A stretch of DNA of 64,000 bases from Eucommia ulmoides. Lineage: Eukaryota; Streptophyta; Magnoliopsida; Garryales; Eucommiaceae. A program made the position numbers and the translations under genes. The DNA lies in contig CM028330.1 of assembly GCA_016647705.1 (NCBI GenBank), positions 52,192,897 through 52,256,896 on the forward strand, in the 5' to 3' direction. Position 1 is the first letter of the stretch; each line of letters starts with the position of its first letter. Of this stretch, positions 34,179 through 45,183 are shown piece by piece. Under the pieces are notes generated by a model. The model worked only from the letters and a program-made list of their open reading frames with translations. It was not told the origin of the DNA and did not search any database.

Positions 34179-36702
34179 TGTAAGACCTCAATTGTAGCAT
34201 GTGCGTCATCTCAGTGGTATTTTAGAGTAATTGTGAAAATTCGGGGTGGAATTGGGACAAATAAAAATTCAAATAAAAAGTCTAGGGGTCAAATTGAAGA
34301 TATGGAAACAGTAAATCCCAATTTAGAAAGGTAAATTGACATTTAACTTTAAATTAAAACTTTTAGGGGTGCAACTGCAATTTAAGGACAAAATCTTAAA
34401 AGTGGACCTAAACTAAAATGAAGCTTTTAAGAAGTTAAGGGGAGGAAAGGGTAATTTCACAAAAAAATATATATTTACGTGATCAGAGCCACCGGCCGAA
34501 GCAGAGCATGGACGACGACGTGGCAGGAGGAGGTGATCGCTTAATCCACTAGCTACATGCATATAAATACCGACCTATGCATGTAATGATCACGAAGAAA
34601 CAATTCTCGGAACAGGAACCGCAAACCGGAGGAGGAGAAGAGAGGAAATCTAGAGAGAGAGAGAAGATCGGAGGGTTCTCCGGCGAAGGCAAGGTGTTCC
34701 GGTTTCAGGGTTGTGGGTGTGCGTGGGTATTCGGTGGTCGACGGGGAGCTTCGTGGTGTGCCGTTGTCAATTTTCAGAAGGGACAGAGAGGGTGGTTCGG
34801 TTCAGGTGGTAGGTGATCGTCGCCAGTCGTCCGGTAAGTATTCGGTAATATGTTCGGCCGTGCGTGTGTGCTCTGTTTTGAGTTATTGTCGGTGTGCGTG
34901 AGTGTTTTTAAACGTGTTTGTGTGTATGTGGATGTGTATATTTAGTAGGGTGGCCGGAGTTGGTGAGAGAGAGAGATCGGCGGAGGGCGTTCGTCGGTTC
35001 GGTTGGTCGGTGGATGTACGGGTGGACGGCCGTCGGCCGTCGGCTGCCTGTGATGATATGCGTCGATGGGTACCGCCTTACCGACGGATGGTGCGTGGCT
35101 GGCCGGTGGGCACCCCAAAATAGCAAACGGTGAACAGAGCCGGGAAGCAAAAACAGGAAACGGGGAAGAAGAAGAGAAAAAAAAAAAAAGAAAAAAAAAG
35201 AAAGGGGGAATTGCAGAAACCACCCCAGGAGAATCCAAAACTCATCTCATGGTCGCCAAACGTTTCGAAAACAGGTGAAACTCCAATCGATTATTAATTC
35301 TCGTTAAATTAAATTTTATTTAGTGTTACAAATCCTAAAATCATAATAATTTCGTGACGATTAATTAATTTTAAGTGTGTAGTACATAAAATTAATAACG
35401 ATTCAGAATATAGGGTCCGCATTGCATGATTAGGATGTTTTCGATAAGATATTAATTTAGAATCTGCCACTATTAGGTTCGCAGGCACTGGTGTCCAGAT
35501 AAAGTGCGGTCAGTGTCAATTTTGCAAACGGATATTGAGGTGAGTGTACTGTCTTCTTGCCAAACTATTTTTCTACGAATATATATGATGAAATATGTGA
35601 ATATTTAAACTGTATGAATTTATAAATGATATGGATCAAGCACGATTTAAATAAGGTGGTAAACTGAATTTTGATAGTTTTCGAAAAGGAGCTGAAAATG
35701 AATTTCCGCTGGATTCGGTAAAATTAGACGGCATTTTTAAAAAGAGAATAGAAAATATCTATTTTTCTAAAAATGCCTGGTTTTCTAAAAATAAAAAAAA
35801 TATATGGTGGAAAAGTGGTATTGATAAAATCGGATGTTTTCTTTAAAAGAAGATATAAAATATGATGTTTGAATTTAAAAGCTGGTTTGAGAAAAGTGGT
35901 AGACGTGGTGATTTGATGATTTTGAGTAAGTGATATTTATTGAGTTGCGATTCAATGATATTGTATTTGATTTTAACGATGTCATGGTTGTTCTCCCCGA
36001 AAAGGGTGTAGATTATATTTCTCCCCGAAAGGGGTATGAATTATATTTCTCCCCATAAGGGGTGTGGATTATATTTCTCCCCAAAAAGGGGTGTGGATAT
36101 TTCATAGGAAGGCATTCCTATGAATGTTACGGTACCGTTGTAACTCCCGATCGTGAGGTTAAAACGATCACTAGGACTGGCCAGTGTGTGTATGTTGGAG
36201 GTGTGTGTTTGAGATTGGTGCTTGAGATGTGGTGTTTTACTTATATTGGATGATATTATTTATTATGATGATTGGTAGGATTTTATACTAGATGGAACTT
36301 ATCTATATTGCTTTATTGTCATTACTTATATACTTATACTTGATCCATACTAGATTGTGGAAATATTTAGAAAGTATTAATATTTTCGAAATGTTTTACT
36401 AAGAAGGCAGTACACTCGCAGGTACAACGGCTAGGAGTCGGTCCCCTACTGGCACTAGGTAGAGCTATGTGATGGGGTCTTGTGGATGATCAAGAGAAGC
36501 TGTCAGAGGCGAATCTAAGAGGGTTCAGGGATAAATACTTTTAGTTAGAAAAAACTTCGGGCCAGGTGCGCCCCCATAATAAGTGTTTGTATTATACAGT
36601 GGGTGTATATTGTCATATTTATTAGGTTGTTTGGTTTTTGGTGATGTCATGCTGTAGTCACGCCCGCCTCAGGATGATGGGAGTCTGGGACGGGTTGTGA
36701 CA
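34179..36702 (+). mobile_element. Solo LTR (TGTAAGACC..GGGTTGTGACA) inside element D
   Basis: Starts TGTAAGACCTC, ends GACGGGTTGTGACA, and is flanked by perfect 5-bp TSD CATAT (34174-34178, 36703-36707). Length 2524 bp. It contains a GC-rich, transcribed-leader-like region (34480-35280) with ATATAAATACC at about 34560 as TATA box, and a short tandem repeat at 35990-36100. Termini and length suit a Tekay-like chromovirus LTR, but no internal sequence remains to prove it. Short ORFs at 34577-35278 are in this leader and are not genes. Confidence 0.85.
35990..36100 (+). repeat. Tandem repeat, TTCTCCCCGAAAGGGGTGT unit
   Basis: Four copies of a unit of about 31 bp (CTCCCC(G/A)AAAGGGG then TGT(A/G)GATTATATTT). 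Each unit holds a CCCC..GGGG inverted repeat able to form a small hairpin. Confidence 0.85.
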
Positions 36703-37029
36703 CATATACTCGCATCCTCACCCAGTCACATCATATACAACATATGCAGGCGATTTTGGGTACCTAAAAGAGTAAAATTAAAATATTAGACCACAGTTTT
36801 GAATAACCAGTATTGCATTATTGAAATTTAAAAAGCCGTTACAGAGCAAATCCTTTTTCATCCAAAATATCAATGGGATAGAAAGGTGAGTACGTGAAGA
36901 TGTCCCAATTTTATCAAAACACCTATGAAATTGAAAGTAAACAAGAACCCCAGTTTTGCAGCCTTTAGATTTTTCAAATCGAGCCTCGAACACATGACTC
37001 ACTTTCATTTCTGCCAACTTTTTTGCTAA

Positions 37030-38838
37030 AGATTAGTTTCACCACTCCCTAAAGAGGTATGCTTAGGCAACGGATTCTGCTGATAGTTTGGCGCACCGGT
37101 CTCAAGCTTTTTAGGAAGCATGTTGGCTCATGTCTGTATGAACTCCCAAATCTTATCATTTAGCTGAAAGCATTACTCAGTCGTATGTTCTCTAGTTCTC
37201 GAGTGGTACTTACAGAAAGCATTCGAAAAAGAGGCTTTACTCCCAAGCTTAGGTTCGTAGGATGGAAGGGGTGTTAGCATCCCCTGCTTCAAACAACTCC
37301 GGTACAGCTCGGTGATTGGGATCAAAAGGTCTAGTGGTTCCTTATCATCGTTCCGAAAGTTCCCCCTGTAGTGCGAGGTGGATAGCTTGGGTGGTATTGG
37401 GTTCTTAGCTTTAGGGTGTCATTAGGAATTTGAGGCGAAGGGTTTTGGTTAGGCTGATATGAGGGCGTATGGTAAGCGGGTGTTTTGTAGGCTTGAGGGT
37501 AGTATTGGAAAGTGCGATTTTGGTAAGAGGAAGGTACATTCTACTAGTAGTAAGGACGACTTTGGAAATATGGTTGGTTCCGGGGGTAATATTGGTTTTA
37601 AGAGAGGTGGTTTCGGTATTAGTTGTTTTGGTTTGGGTAATTTTGGGGATAGGTAGCTTGGGGGTTATTTTGGTGAAGGGTTTGTTGGGAGGAAACAATG
37701 ACAGCTACCTCGTCTTCTCTTTTCTTTGGCGAAGCTGGCCTCTTTGTCAGTTCAGGCGAGACCCCTTCAATCTTTTCGCTTCTTATTCCTTTATCTATCA
37801 CTTCGGCTTGCTTGATCGCATCGTCGAAAAAAATCACCACTATGATCGAAAGATCTCGATAGAACGGAGGCATCTGGATTGACTTGAATATCTCTAATTG
37901 AGCCTCCTCATTCAGCCTGGGGAAAACTTTGGTAGCCTTTTCCCTCCAGCGGGGTATACCTCCAGAAACTTTCATATTTTTTCTTTAGTATCTGGTAGAG
38001 GGTATTACGATCTGGCGCGACATTCTTATTATACACATACTACTCACAGAAGGCTTCTAGTAGATCCTCGAATGTTTTAATCTGTGCCAGGTCCAAGGTC
38101 ATGTACCAGTTGAGAGCCGATCCTTTCAATGATCGCCGGAACATCTTCAGACAAAGGTCTTTGTTCTGAGCATGAATTCTTAATTCTTCCTTGTAGATAC
38201 TGACATGTCATTCTGGGGGGAAAGTACCGTCATACTTCTTGAACTCCGGAACTACGAAGTTTTTCGGATACACCACCCGAGGTGGTGCTGACAACTCCTT
38301 ATACGCCGCTTTTCTAGATGACTTCTCATTTTTTAATTATTTTATGGTTTTCTCCAATTCTTCCATTTTCAGAACCCAGGCTGACAGGGGTCCATTTTCA
38401 TTTCTGTTTGCGGTTTCAACGGCGAGGCCAGTTGGTTACCATTTGGATCATTCGGTGGAGCAATGACCCTCTCCAGGTGAATGAGGATCTGCGGTGTGGT
38501 GGGGACAAAACCTTTTGGTGAGTCCTGATAGACATGCCCCTAGATGGGATATGCCGACGCTCCATAGGCGAAAGGATGAAGGCCCATATAGGCCAGTAGT
38601 AGACCGATACCATGAGGTTCGGGCCGACGTGGTTCGGATTCGGCACTGAGTTCTCAATCCCAACACTTAGAGGGTTTTCATTTGGTGATTCAGTCACGGG
38701 AGTTCCACTGGACAGGGGAACAGGCGTCTCCTACGGTTGACTAAGTTCGTTAATCATTTCCCTCAGCATGTCGATGGTTTCTTGCATACGAGGCATCTGG
38801 GTTGAACGGGGAGATTTGGGATTGCTTTCTGATGTCAT
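37030..38838 (-). pseudogene. gag of Ogre-like element D (broken)
   Basis: The minus-strand ATG 38838-38836 starts MTSESNPKSPRSTQMPRMQE and QETIDMLREMINELS, a typical Ogre/Tat gag N-terminus. Frame 37975-37619 encodes WREKATKVFPRLNEEAQLEI and SIQMPPFYRDLS, the family motif 'WR..A..V.PPL...E....F...L...FY'. Near 37190-37060 (minus) CFQLNDKIWEFI and NYQQNPLPKH mark the C-terminal zinc-knuckle-like end. Several stops and frameshifts separate the parts. Protease and RT do not follow; the solo LTR and unrecognised sequence do. Confidence 0.72.
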
Positions 38839-39382
38839 CCTGGAGTGAGTCTGGTCCCGGTTTCAAGTAAAGACCAGACTTCGGATGGGGGGAACCGGAA
38901 TTGTTTTTCTGGGACTAATTTTTCTGTCTCGTCTTATTCTTAAACAAGCCCATTTATTAGTCCACATGGGTCTTAGGTAGTCTTAAAATCCATTCGAGTT
39001 CGAAGTTTTCAATTCCAATAATGACCGATCAAAACAGATAATAATTTATGAATTTTTTTCTTTACTTAATCGGTATTGGAAACTTTGAACCCGTTTGGTT
39101 TCTAAAACTTCCTAAGACATCATCAATTTATCAAGTAAAACCCCTTTACACGCCTTGTATTCATAGAATCCCGTTGGGATAATATGGATACAAGACAACG
39201 ATACTTATGTTGGAGGGTTTACAACAATACAAGAGCCTGACAAAAATGAAAGAAAAAAAGAAAATGAACCAACACCACAACTTATTTACAAAAATAGAAG
39301 GAAAAGATAATGAAATAGAATATAACATTCAGGCGTGGAATAGTTAGACTTATTTGGACATCGTAGGCTTGACCCTCTAATT

Positions 39383-39403
39383 CTCCCCAGTGGAGTCGCC
39401 AGC
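39383..39403 (-). other. Primer binding site of element D
   Basis: On the minus strand, GCTGGCGACTCCACTGGGGA lies directly after the 5' LTR. It matches the TGGCGACTC(C/T)(A/G)CTGGGGA site, complementary to tRNA-Arg, used by Ogre elements. Confidence 0.85.
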
Positions 39404-40630
39404 TAATGCGCTCCATTTTTTTGAAAGGAAAATAATAATAAATAATAAATAAACTTAAGGAGATGAGATTTTTAAAGCGCGCCGATTTTTTCAAAAATAT
39501 ACTTAGGCCATTTTAAAAAATAAGGAGTCGCCACCTAGTATTGAGTTTAAATGGTGTGTTAGGTCACCGAATTTTTAGAAAACAATTTAAAAGACCGAAG
39601 TAAAAATTGATTCCAAAAAATACGGTCAAACTAAAGATTCATTTAAAGGTTCGAGAGTCGGTTATGCTCGGGAAGGTGTTAAGCACCTTAAGACATCCGT
39701 CCAAAAATGGTACCTTATGTTCAATTAAGTCTAATTAGTTTGGTCCGAGTGTTTTATTTTATTTTGAAAGCATTCCCTTCTTATAATTTTTTTTTGGTAT
39801 TTTCACAAATAAGGTAGGATAAGTTTTTGAATTTTTTGGAATGTTCCCCTAGTATAACCTCTTATCGAATATTAAAGATTCAATAAGGATGGTCCCTAGG
39901 GGGTTTTATGTATGTTTCCGAAAGATTTATTTAATTTAAATAGACAAACTAAAATAGATGAATAAGATTTGAAAATATGAATGCAAAACTAACATCTAAA
40001 TGAATTTATTTTTTATGCAAAAGTGACTAAAAAATTAAAGAATTTAATTTTAATATGTCAATGCAAAACGATATGAATAACGGGAATCGAATATGGAAAT
40101 ACTACATGAATTAACGTGATTATGCGTGGCAATGATTTAATTATTTAATATAAAAAATAAGTGGTGTGCGTGTCTTAACTAAATGTAAAAAAAAAAAAAA
40201 AATAGCGTGAATTATGAAAATAAAAAAAATAATGAAAGTATAAGTGGTGAAAGTGTTCTAAATATGTCGTTTAAAAGATACAAAATATAAATATGCTAAA
40301 TGAATGAGAAAAAATATCTATTTTTAATTTACCCGATTAATTTAAAGAAATCTCGATTTGAAATTCCCTCAAATTCAATGGATATGAGAATTGAGGGAGG
40401 ATTCGCGGAAACAATTTTGTTAGAATTAATCTTTTCGAAACTTAAACGAAATCCTACGAACAATTTACCGAGAGAAGATATTTCCTAAAACCATTTGTTT
40501 CTAAATTCCACTTGAGTCAGGGAATGAAAACGAGGTCACAGAAACTCTCTCACGATTTATCGAATCATCAGATTCATCTGAAGGTTCGTAAGAGTTAATT
40601 CCTACAAATAAAAATTTTTATTATCTTTTT

Positions 40631-40661
<31 letters not shown>

Positions 40662-41512
40662 GATAACAAGAATAAATCAAATAAATAAAAAAAATAGAAA
40701 AATAAATAATAAAAAAATCTTTCACCTAACGATCGGGGTTAAGTTTAAGCACAGGAAACTCACCCCGACGTTTTTATCGGATCATCAGACGACTTTATTT
40801 TTTTGAGTTTTTCTTTATGAATTTGTAAACAAAATAAATAAAATAAAAATACAAAAAGTAAAAAATACAGCGATATGGTGTCCTCGTCTAAATACTCAAA
40901 AGTTCAGATTGAGAATGGAGAACCTCATCCCAACATTTTTCATCGAGTCATCGGACGACATTAAATAAATAAAACTTGAAAAAATTTAAATTGCGAAGAG
41001 AACAAAATAAACTGAAAAAAGAATTAAAAATTAGAAAACATACTTATTCTAGGCCAAGAATCTCGATACCTGGTTTTTCTCTCTCGCAAACGGCTTCCCG
41101 AAAGGGCTTTGAGAATCACTCTTCTAAATGGGATGACTCCTCTCAATTTTTGAATGTATCCGAAGGGTTTCTCTATAAATTTTTTTGTGTCTAAATTATG
41201 AGGAGGAGGGTCTTATTTATAGAAAGGATGTGGAGTGAAAAATCTTAAAAACCCTAGGAAACCCTAGTCCCAATTTGACGAGGAAAAGAAAACAAAACCT
41301 AAAAGAAAAGAGAAGAAAATTTAATCCCATTTTGACAAGGAAATCTTTTCTTTTCCATTTTTTTTATTTTTTTCTTTCATCGTTCTTTTCTTTTTTCATT
41401 TTTTCTTTTCTTTTTTCTCTATTTTTTTTTATTTTTTTAAAAAATAAAAATAAAATAAATTTTAAAATAAAGCATAAAATTTTTACGGGACGGTCAAATT
41501 ATCGTGTTTATA
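39404..41512 (-). repeat. 5' LTR of element D
   Basis: Collinear with 29783-31878; the terminal dinucleotides have decayed by transition (TG to TA at 41512, CA to TA at 39404). Together with AGACC it defines the insertion edge. Confidence 0.87.
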
Positions 41513-41655
41513 AGACCGTTTTCGTCTCTTTTTGCCCCAAACACCTGGTTTATAACATAACAAAACAAATAAAAACATATTAACACATATTAAAATGCTA
41601 TACTCGAAAACTACCAGAACCGGTTTGAAAATAAATAGATAAATTACACCTATCA
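41513..41655 (-). repeat. 5' LTR of element C, proximal piece
   Basis: GACCGTTTTCGTCTC ... AAATTACACCTATCA continues the 3'-LTR sequence at 25712-25854 across element D. TSD GTGTG follows at 41656. Confidence 0.85.
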
Positions 41656-43570
41656 GTGTGTGAACCCCACGTAGGTCTTCCTCAATAAAGGTGATGACCT
41701 CTCTCTGTGTGAAGGGTTTCTTAGATACTTAGAACACGTAGTCCTAGGTTGGATGTTTACCCCCCCAAGCATACACCTTATGCTCGGATTTGGTCAGTCC
41801 TCCCGAGGCAAATCCATCATTGATCATGTGAATATTCCCTTAGACCTCAGGTCTTTCTCTATCTTTGCCAAGACATCATTCTTCTTGATCTCCTTCAGCC
41901 GTGAACCTCTTGAGGTGACCTCTTCGAATCAATTGCTTGATCTTGTTCTTCAAGTCGTAGTCACTATCAGTGGTGTGACCGTGGTCCCAGTGGAAGTTAC
42001 ACCACTTATCAAAGTTAATTGATTTTACTCGACTCTTTATTGCCTAAGGCCACTTAATTAATTTCTTGTCCCTGATCTGTATAAACATTGTCCCCAATGG
42101 ATTATTGAGGGACGTGTAGTTAGTGAAGAGTAGGAGAGACCTATTCCTCCATAGTTTCTTGTCAGATCCGTCCTTTTCTGCCTCATTTCTTCTCTTCTTT
42201 GACCAGTAGTCATCTCGAGTGGGTTTGTTGTAGTTTGGCTCTTCAGCTTTCCTTTTCCCTTTGACCCTTCTTCTTCAACCCAGGTCTGATATACATCTTT
42301 TATAACGATGAACTCTATGGAGAGGGCAAAGGTCGCAGCTAAAGTTTTTGGCGATGCGCAGGCCATGTCATACAAGAATGGACCTATTTGTACCCTTGCC
42401 ATCAAGGCGGCTACTGTCATCCTATCATTCAGTTCTTCCACTTGATCAGATTCGCAGTGCAACCTATCAACGTAGGCTTCCAATGTCTCATCCTTCATCT
42501 GCCTTATTGACATAAGATGCGATGGGTTTTTAGCCTGCTGCTTGCTGCTTATAAACCTGCGTGCAAAGGCAAGGCTAAAAGATTCACAATAATTGAAACT
42601 GTCCAGTTTTAATGGCATGTACCATTTTCGGGCCATTCTAGCTAGAGTCACCTGGAAGGTTTAGCATTTTGTTGAATCCGTTGGCCCACGCAGATCCATG
42701 TGAGCATGGTATGTATCGAGGTGCTTTGTCAGATCGGAGTCTCCTTGGTATGTCCTGATTTGAGACGGCATCTTGAAGTTTGTCAGGACTTTAGCCCGTA
42801 GTACCCGGGTAGTAAAGGAAGAAGCGTTCGGGCTCCTTCTTCCCAATCTGCTCAAGTTTTTCATTAAAGGCCTTAACCTGCTCCGACAAGTCTTTGTCGG
42901 TTTGTCGATCCAAGTCACTTTGTCGATCTCTTAGACATGATGTCGATGAGGCCTTTGTTGAAGGCACTAGAACGTTGTAAGACATGTCATGAGCTTTGTC
43001 CGCCATCCGAGTACGACGTAACTCATTTCTTGATGTAGGTGCTCTATTCATTATGTCTTTAATTCGCACCCATGATGCACGGGGTCCCAGTCGCGAGTGT
43101 ATGCTATGGGTCTTTTCAAACCGTAGAGCTCTAGGGCCTTGTCGGCTGTTCTGACTTCCCTGACATAACTCATCTTTCTTATTTTGGACCCTCTTCAATT
43201 CTCAACAGAGATCACGCTGCCTTTGGCAACGCTCTTCCTCCTAGCGTTGTTTACCACGAACTCTCTATCCTTCGTTAGTAATAAGTTGTGCCTTACTGAC
43301 AAGTGGCAGGTATCCTTGGGGGACAGGTGGCGACAAATGCAGTTGACCTTGATTAATCTGTCTAGTTAGGTATCAGACAGTCTAAAAGAGATTACGAATC
43401 TCCTTCCTCAATTCCATCAGGAGTATGGGTGATTCCTCTGAAGGACCAACTTCATGATTAGCCATACGGATTAGCTATCTCCCGTTTTCGTTTTCATTGG
43501 TCATGATTTTGGATCTCAAAGTAACCATTGATGAGATTATTTAGAACAACTATTTGTACAATTGTTTGTC
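41656..43570 (-). pseudogene. gag and gag-protease linker of element B
   Basis: Minus strand, in order: frame 43198-42791 (N-terminus), frame 42918-42661 with LTNFKMPSQIRTYQGDSDLTKH (in parts; the 'FK.P....Y.G..D...H' motif), frame 42651-42058 with ARMARKWYMPLKLDSFNYCE and RQMKDETLEAYVDRL, the capsid-like core. Then CNFHWDHGHTTDSDYDLKNK (about 42000-41940), a zinc-knuckle-like motif that lacks its last Cys. ASGGLTKSEHKVYAW and GVHTPHDDTLV lead into protease at 22382. A few stops interrupt it (for example near 41860), so it is a pseudogene, but long stretches remain open. Confidence 0.85.
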
Positions 43571-43574
43571 TTTC

Positions 43575-43592
43575 TCACAGGCGGCGCCAAGC
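43575..43592 (-). other. Primer binding site of element B
   Basis: On the minus strand TTGGCGCCGCCTGTGAGAAAG follows the LTR after two bases. It resembles the TTTGGCGCCGTCTGTGGGAA motif, as in element A. Confidence 0.8.
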
Positions 43593-44152
43593 TGATGATG
43601 CCGAAATCTGGTTCAGTGGATCACAGTAAATATGGTTGAACTCCGCCGAGTTAACTTCGCTGACTTTTCCCTGCAAAACAAGACTTAGACCCAAGGGGTT
43701 GGGTTCCCAGTAAAGCCCTTTTGGTGTGAGAATAAATCATCATTGTTTTGAGAAAAAATATGTTTTAAGGAATTTAAAGTAGAATTTATACCGAGGTAGA
43801 CTTTACTTCCCTCTAATAAGAAGTGTAGGCTCGAGAATTCGGCCTGCTTGTTTCGCTCTTAAGTTAGGACTTGTCTTTAAGTAAAGAGAAAAATGGAAGA
43901 CTTGTGTTTTGTAGGCAAGTCTTGGTTTGTCCTTTAGTGAAGAATGAGACCCCTATTTATAGGGGTTTCTTAGATTAATTTTGGAGTTAAATACTCATTT
44001 GGTAGTAAAATTAGGCTACCACTTATTAGTGGTTAGGCCATTTAGGGTAGTGATAGGTTTTAGTGAGCAAATTAGGTCATAGTGGTAATTTTGATGATAA
44101 ATTATTAATAAAATTGCCCATCAAAATTACTTATTAAAATTACTCATCATCA
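43593..44152 (-). repeat. 5' LTR of element B
   Basis: Starts TGATGATGCC and ends CATCATCA; partner of 17771-18317. It has an internal duplication AAAATTACTTATTAAAATTACTC near the end that the other LTR lacks, which explains its slightly greater length. Confidence 0.87.
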
Positions 44153-44633
44153 GATGAGATAGGGGATTACCTTAGATAATAGAGAGGAAGTGAGAAAACT
44201 AGAAAGAGAGAAACAAAACAAAATGAATTATATATAATCAAAGAGATATGAAATCCGGTCGTCACAGTATGTTTATGTATATATAGATATATATTATATA
44301 CACATATACTACATATGAAAACACACACATTTATAAGGCCACCCATTTAAACACATAAACACACATATATAAGTGAGATGTGGGATTACCTTAGATAATA
44401 GAGAGGAAGTGAGAAAACTAGAGAGAGAAAAACAAAACAAAGTGAATTATATATAGACAAAGAGATTCCCACCGCCTCATTATTTATTTTCTTCTTTCTT
44501 ATTTTTTTTTTCTTTTTTCTTTTTGTTTCTTGATAGTGGTGGCTTGATGTACCTATGCCACGTTTTTTTCTTTTCTTTTGCTTTACTCTTTTTTTTTTTT
44601 TTTGTACTTTTGGTTCTTATCTTAACTAGATAT

Positions 44634-44668
<35 letters not shown>

Positions 44669-44973
44669 CTATGCCACGTTTATATATATATATATATATA
44701 TATTATAAATTACATTAACCCCCTCTTTCGTAATTTTAAAATATTATTTATACCCAAAAAATAAAAATTAATATACAATTAGCTCCCAAGATTTATAAAA
44801 TCAAATTAAAATTAATATATTAATCCACAAAATACTAAATATTTTTTTTCTTCAATATCTTAATGACATCTTAAATTTTTAAAGTAAAATTTTAAAATAA
44901 TATACTAAACCCAAATATTTTCTAAATGCTACGAAATACAACTAAAAATATGCACATATAAAATCGGGTCTTA
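44153..44973 (-). mobile_element. Diverged LTR-like segment with a duplicated block and AT/AC microsatellites
   Basis: On the minus strand, TGTAAGACCCGATTTTATATG (starting at about 44973) lies right after a GGGGAGAAGGAT purine tract, as a 3' LTR start would. It shares the GAGGCGGTG and CTCTCTCTA words with the LTR at 45184-46125 but is otherwise diverged. The block GGGATTACCTTAGATAATAG and about 80 following bases occur twice (44164-44250, 44383-44470). Microsatellites: (AT)n/(AC)n at 44636-44668 and (AT)n at 44682-44702. Confidence 0.55.
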
Positions 44974-45183
44974 CAATCCTTCTCCCCTAAAAGAAATTTC
45001 GTTCTGAAATTTAATTACCTCAAATGAACAAATAATGCATATGTATTACTCTTGAGTCAAGTAAAATGACTCCAAACTCACGTTTCAATCCGACCTCACA
45101 ACTCAACGACCTATCCTATGGTCCACTACTGACACGACAATAACACCGAGTCTACAGAACATATAACCTAAGCTCTGATACCA
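44974..45183 (-). mobile_element. 210-bp residual internal region between a primer site and a polypurine tract
   Basis: On the minus strand TTGGTATCAGAGCTTAGGTT (45184-45165), the initiator-Met-tRNA-type primer site of chromoviruses and many copia elements, follows the LTR end. Only about 200 bp later, TCAGAACGAAATTTCTTTTA and GGGGAGAAGGAT match the usual end of a Tekay-like polyprotein region and its polypurine tract. All of gag-pol is missing between them. It is either a large deletion or a very short nonautonomous element. Confidence 0.65.

Larger units (their letters stand above)
29783..41512 (-). mobile_element. Ogre-like element D (minus strand), inserted in 5' LTR of C
   Basis: LTRs of about 2.1 kb (29783-31878, 39404-41512). 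On the minus strand they start TGTAAACACGAC and end GGGGCGCGTCA. TSD GGACC (29778-29782) and AGACC (41513-41517). The primer site TGGCGACTCCACTGGGGA matches the tRNA-Arg-type site of Ogre elements. The 7.5-kb internal region (including a 2.5-kb nested solo LTR) holds gag remnants, unrecognised sequence, a minisatellite and the 3' segment with GGTTGCCTACGTATCTC that is typical of Ogre. No RT or integrase is recognisable, and the size is well below that of intact Ogre. Confidence 0.85.
22383..41655 (-). mobile_element. Athila-like nonautonomous element C (minus strand), inserted in element B protease
   Basis: Perfect 5-bp TSD GTGTG (22378-22382, 41656-41660), placed between the gag-protease lead-in and the protease core of element B. 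On the minus strand the LTR starts TGATAGGTGTAATTTATC and ends CGCTACCA. The 5' LTR is 41655-41513 plus 29782-28557; the 3' LTR is 25854-24593 plus 22458-22383. The primer site TTTTTGGCGCTGTTTCCAGG resembles the TGGCGCCGTTGCCGGGGA site of Athila. The polypurine tract is AAGTTTGGGGGTATT. The internal region (25855-28556, 2.7 kb) has only a gag remnant. Confidence 0.85.
17771..44152 (-). mobile_element. Tat-like Ty3/gypsy element B (minus strand), heavily nested
   Basis: LTRs of about 550 bp (17771-18317, 43593-44152), both starting TGATGATGCC and ending ATCATCA, so TGATGA..TCATCA forms the inverted terminus. TSD GATAA (17766-17770) and GATGA (44153-44157). The element reads right to left: 5' LTR, primer site, gag, protease, pre-RT linker, second gag fragment, 3' noncoding repeats, 3' LTR. 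Reverse transcriptase, RNase H and integrase are absent. About 21 kb of its span is later insertions (19331-20954 and 22383-41655). Confidence 0.85.

Noticed and set aside
34577..35278. Cluster of overlapping open frames on both strands
   Set aside because: They fall in the GC-rich leader-like part of a solo LTR. Frames on both strands overlap and none resembles a protein.
35990..36100. Regularly spaced repeats as a possible CRISPR-like array
   Set aside because: The units are contiguous, with no unique spacers, and lie in a plant solo LTR.
37459..37882. Gly-rich plus-strand open frames (MRAYGKRVFCRLEGSIGKCD...)
   Set aside because: They are the complement of the Asn/Pro-rich C-terminal part of the minus-strand gag of element D.
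44523..44708. Hydrophobic 61-codon open frame with YIYIYIY
   Set aside because: It is a translation of T-rich sequence and an AT microsatellite.
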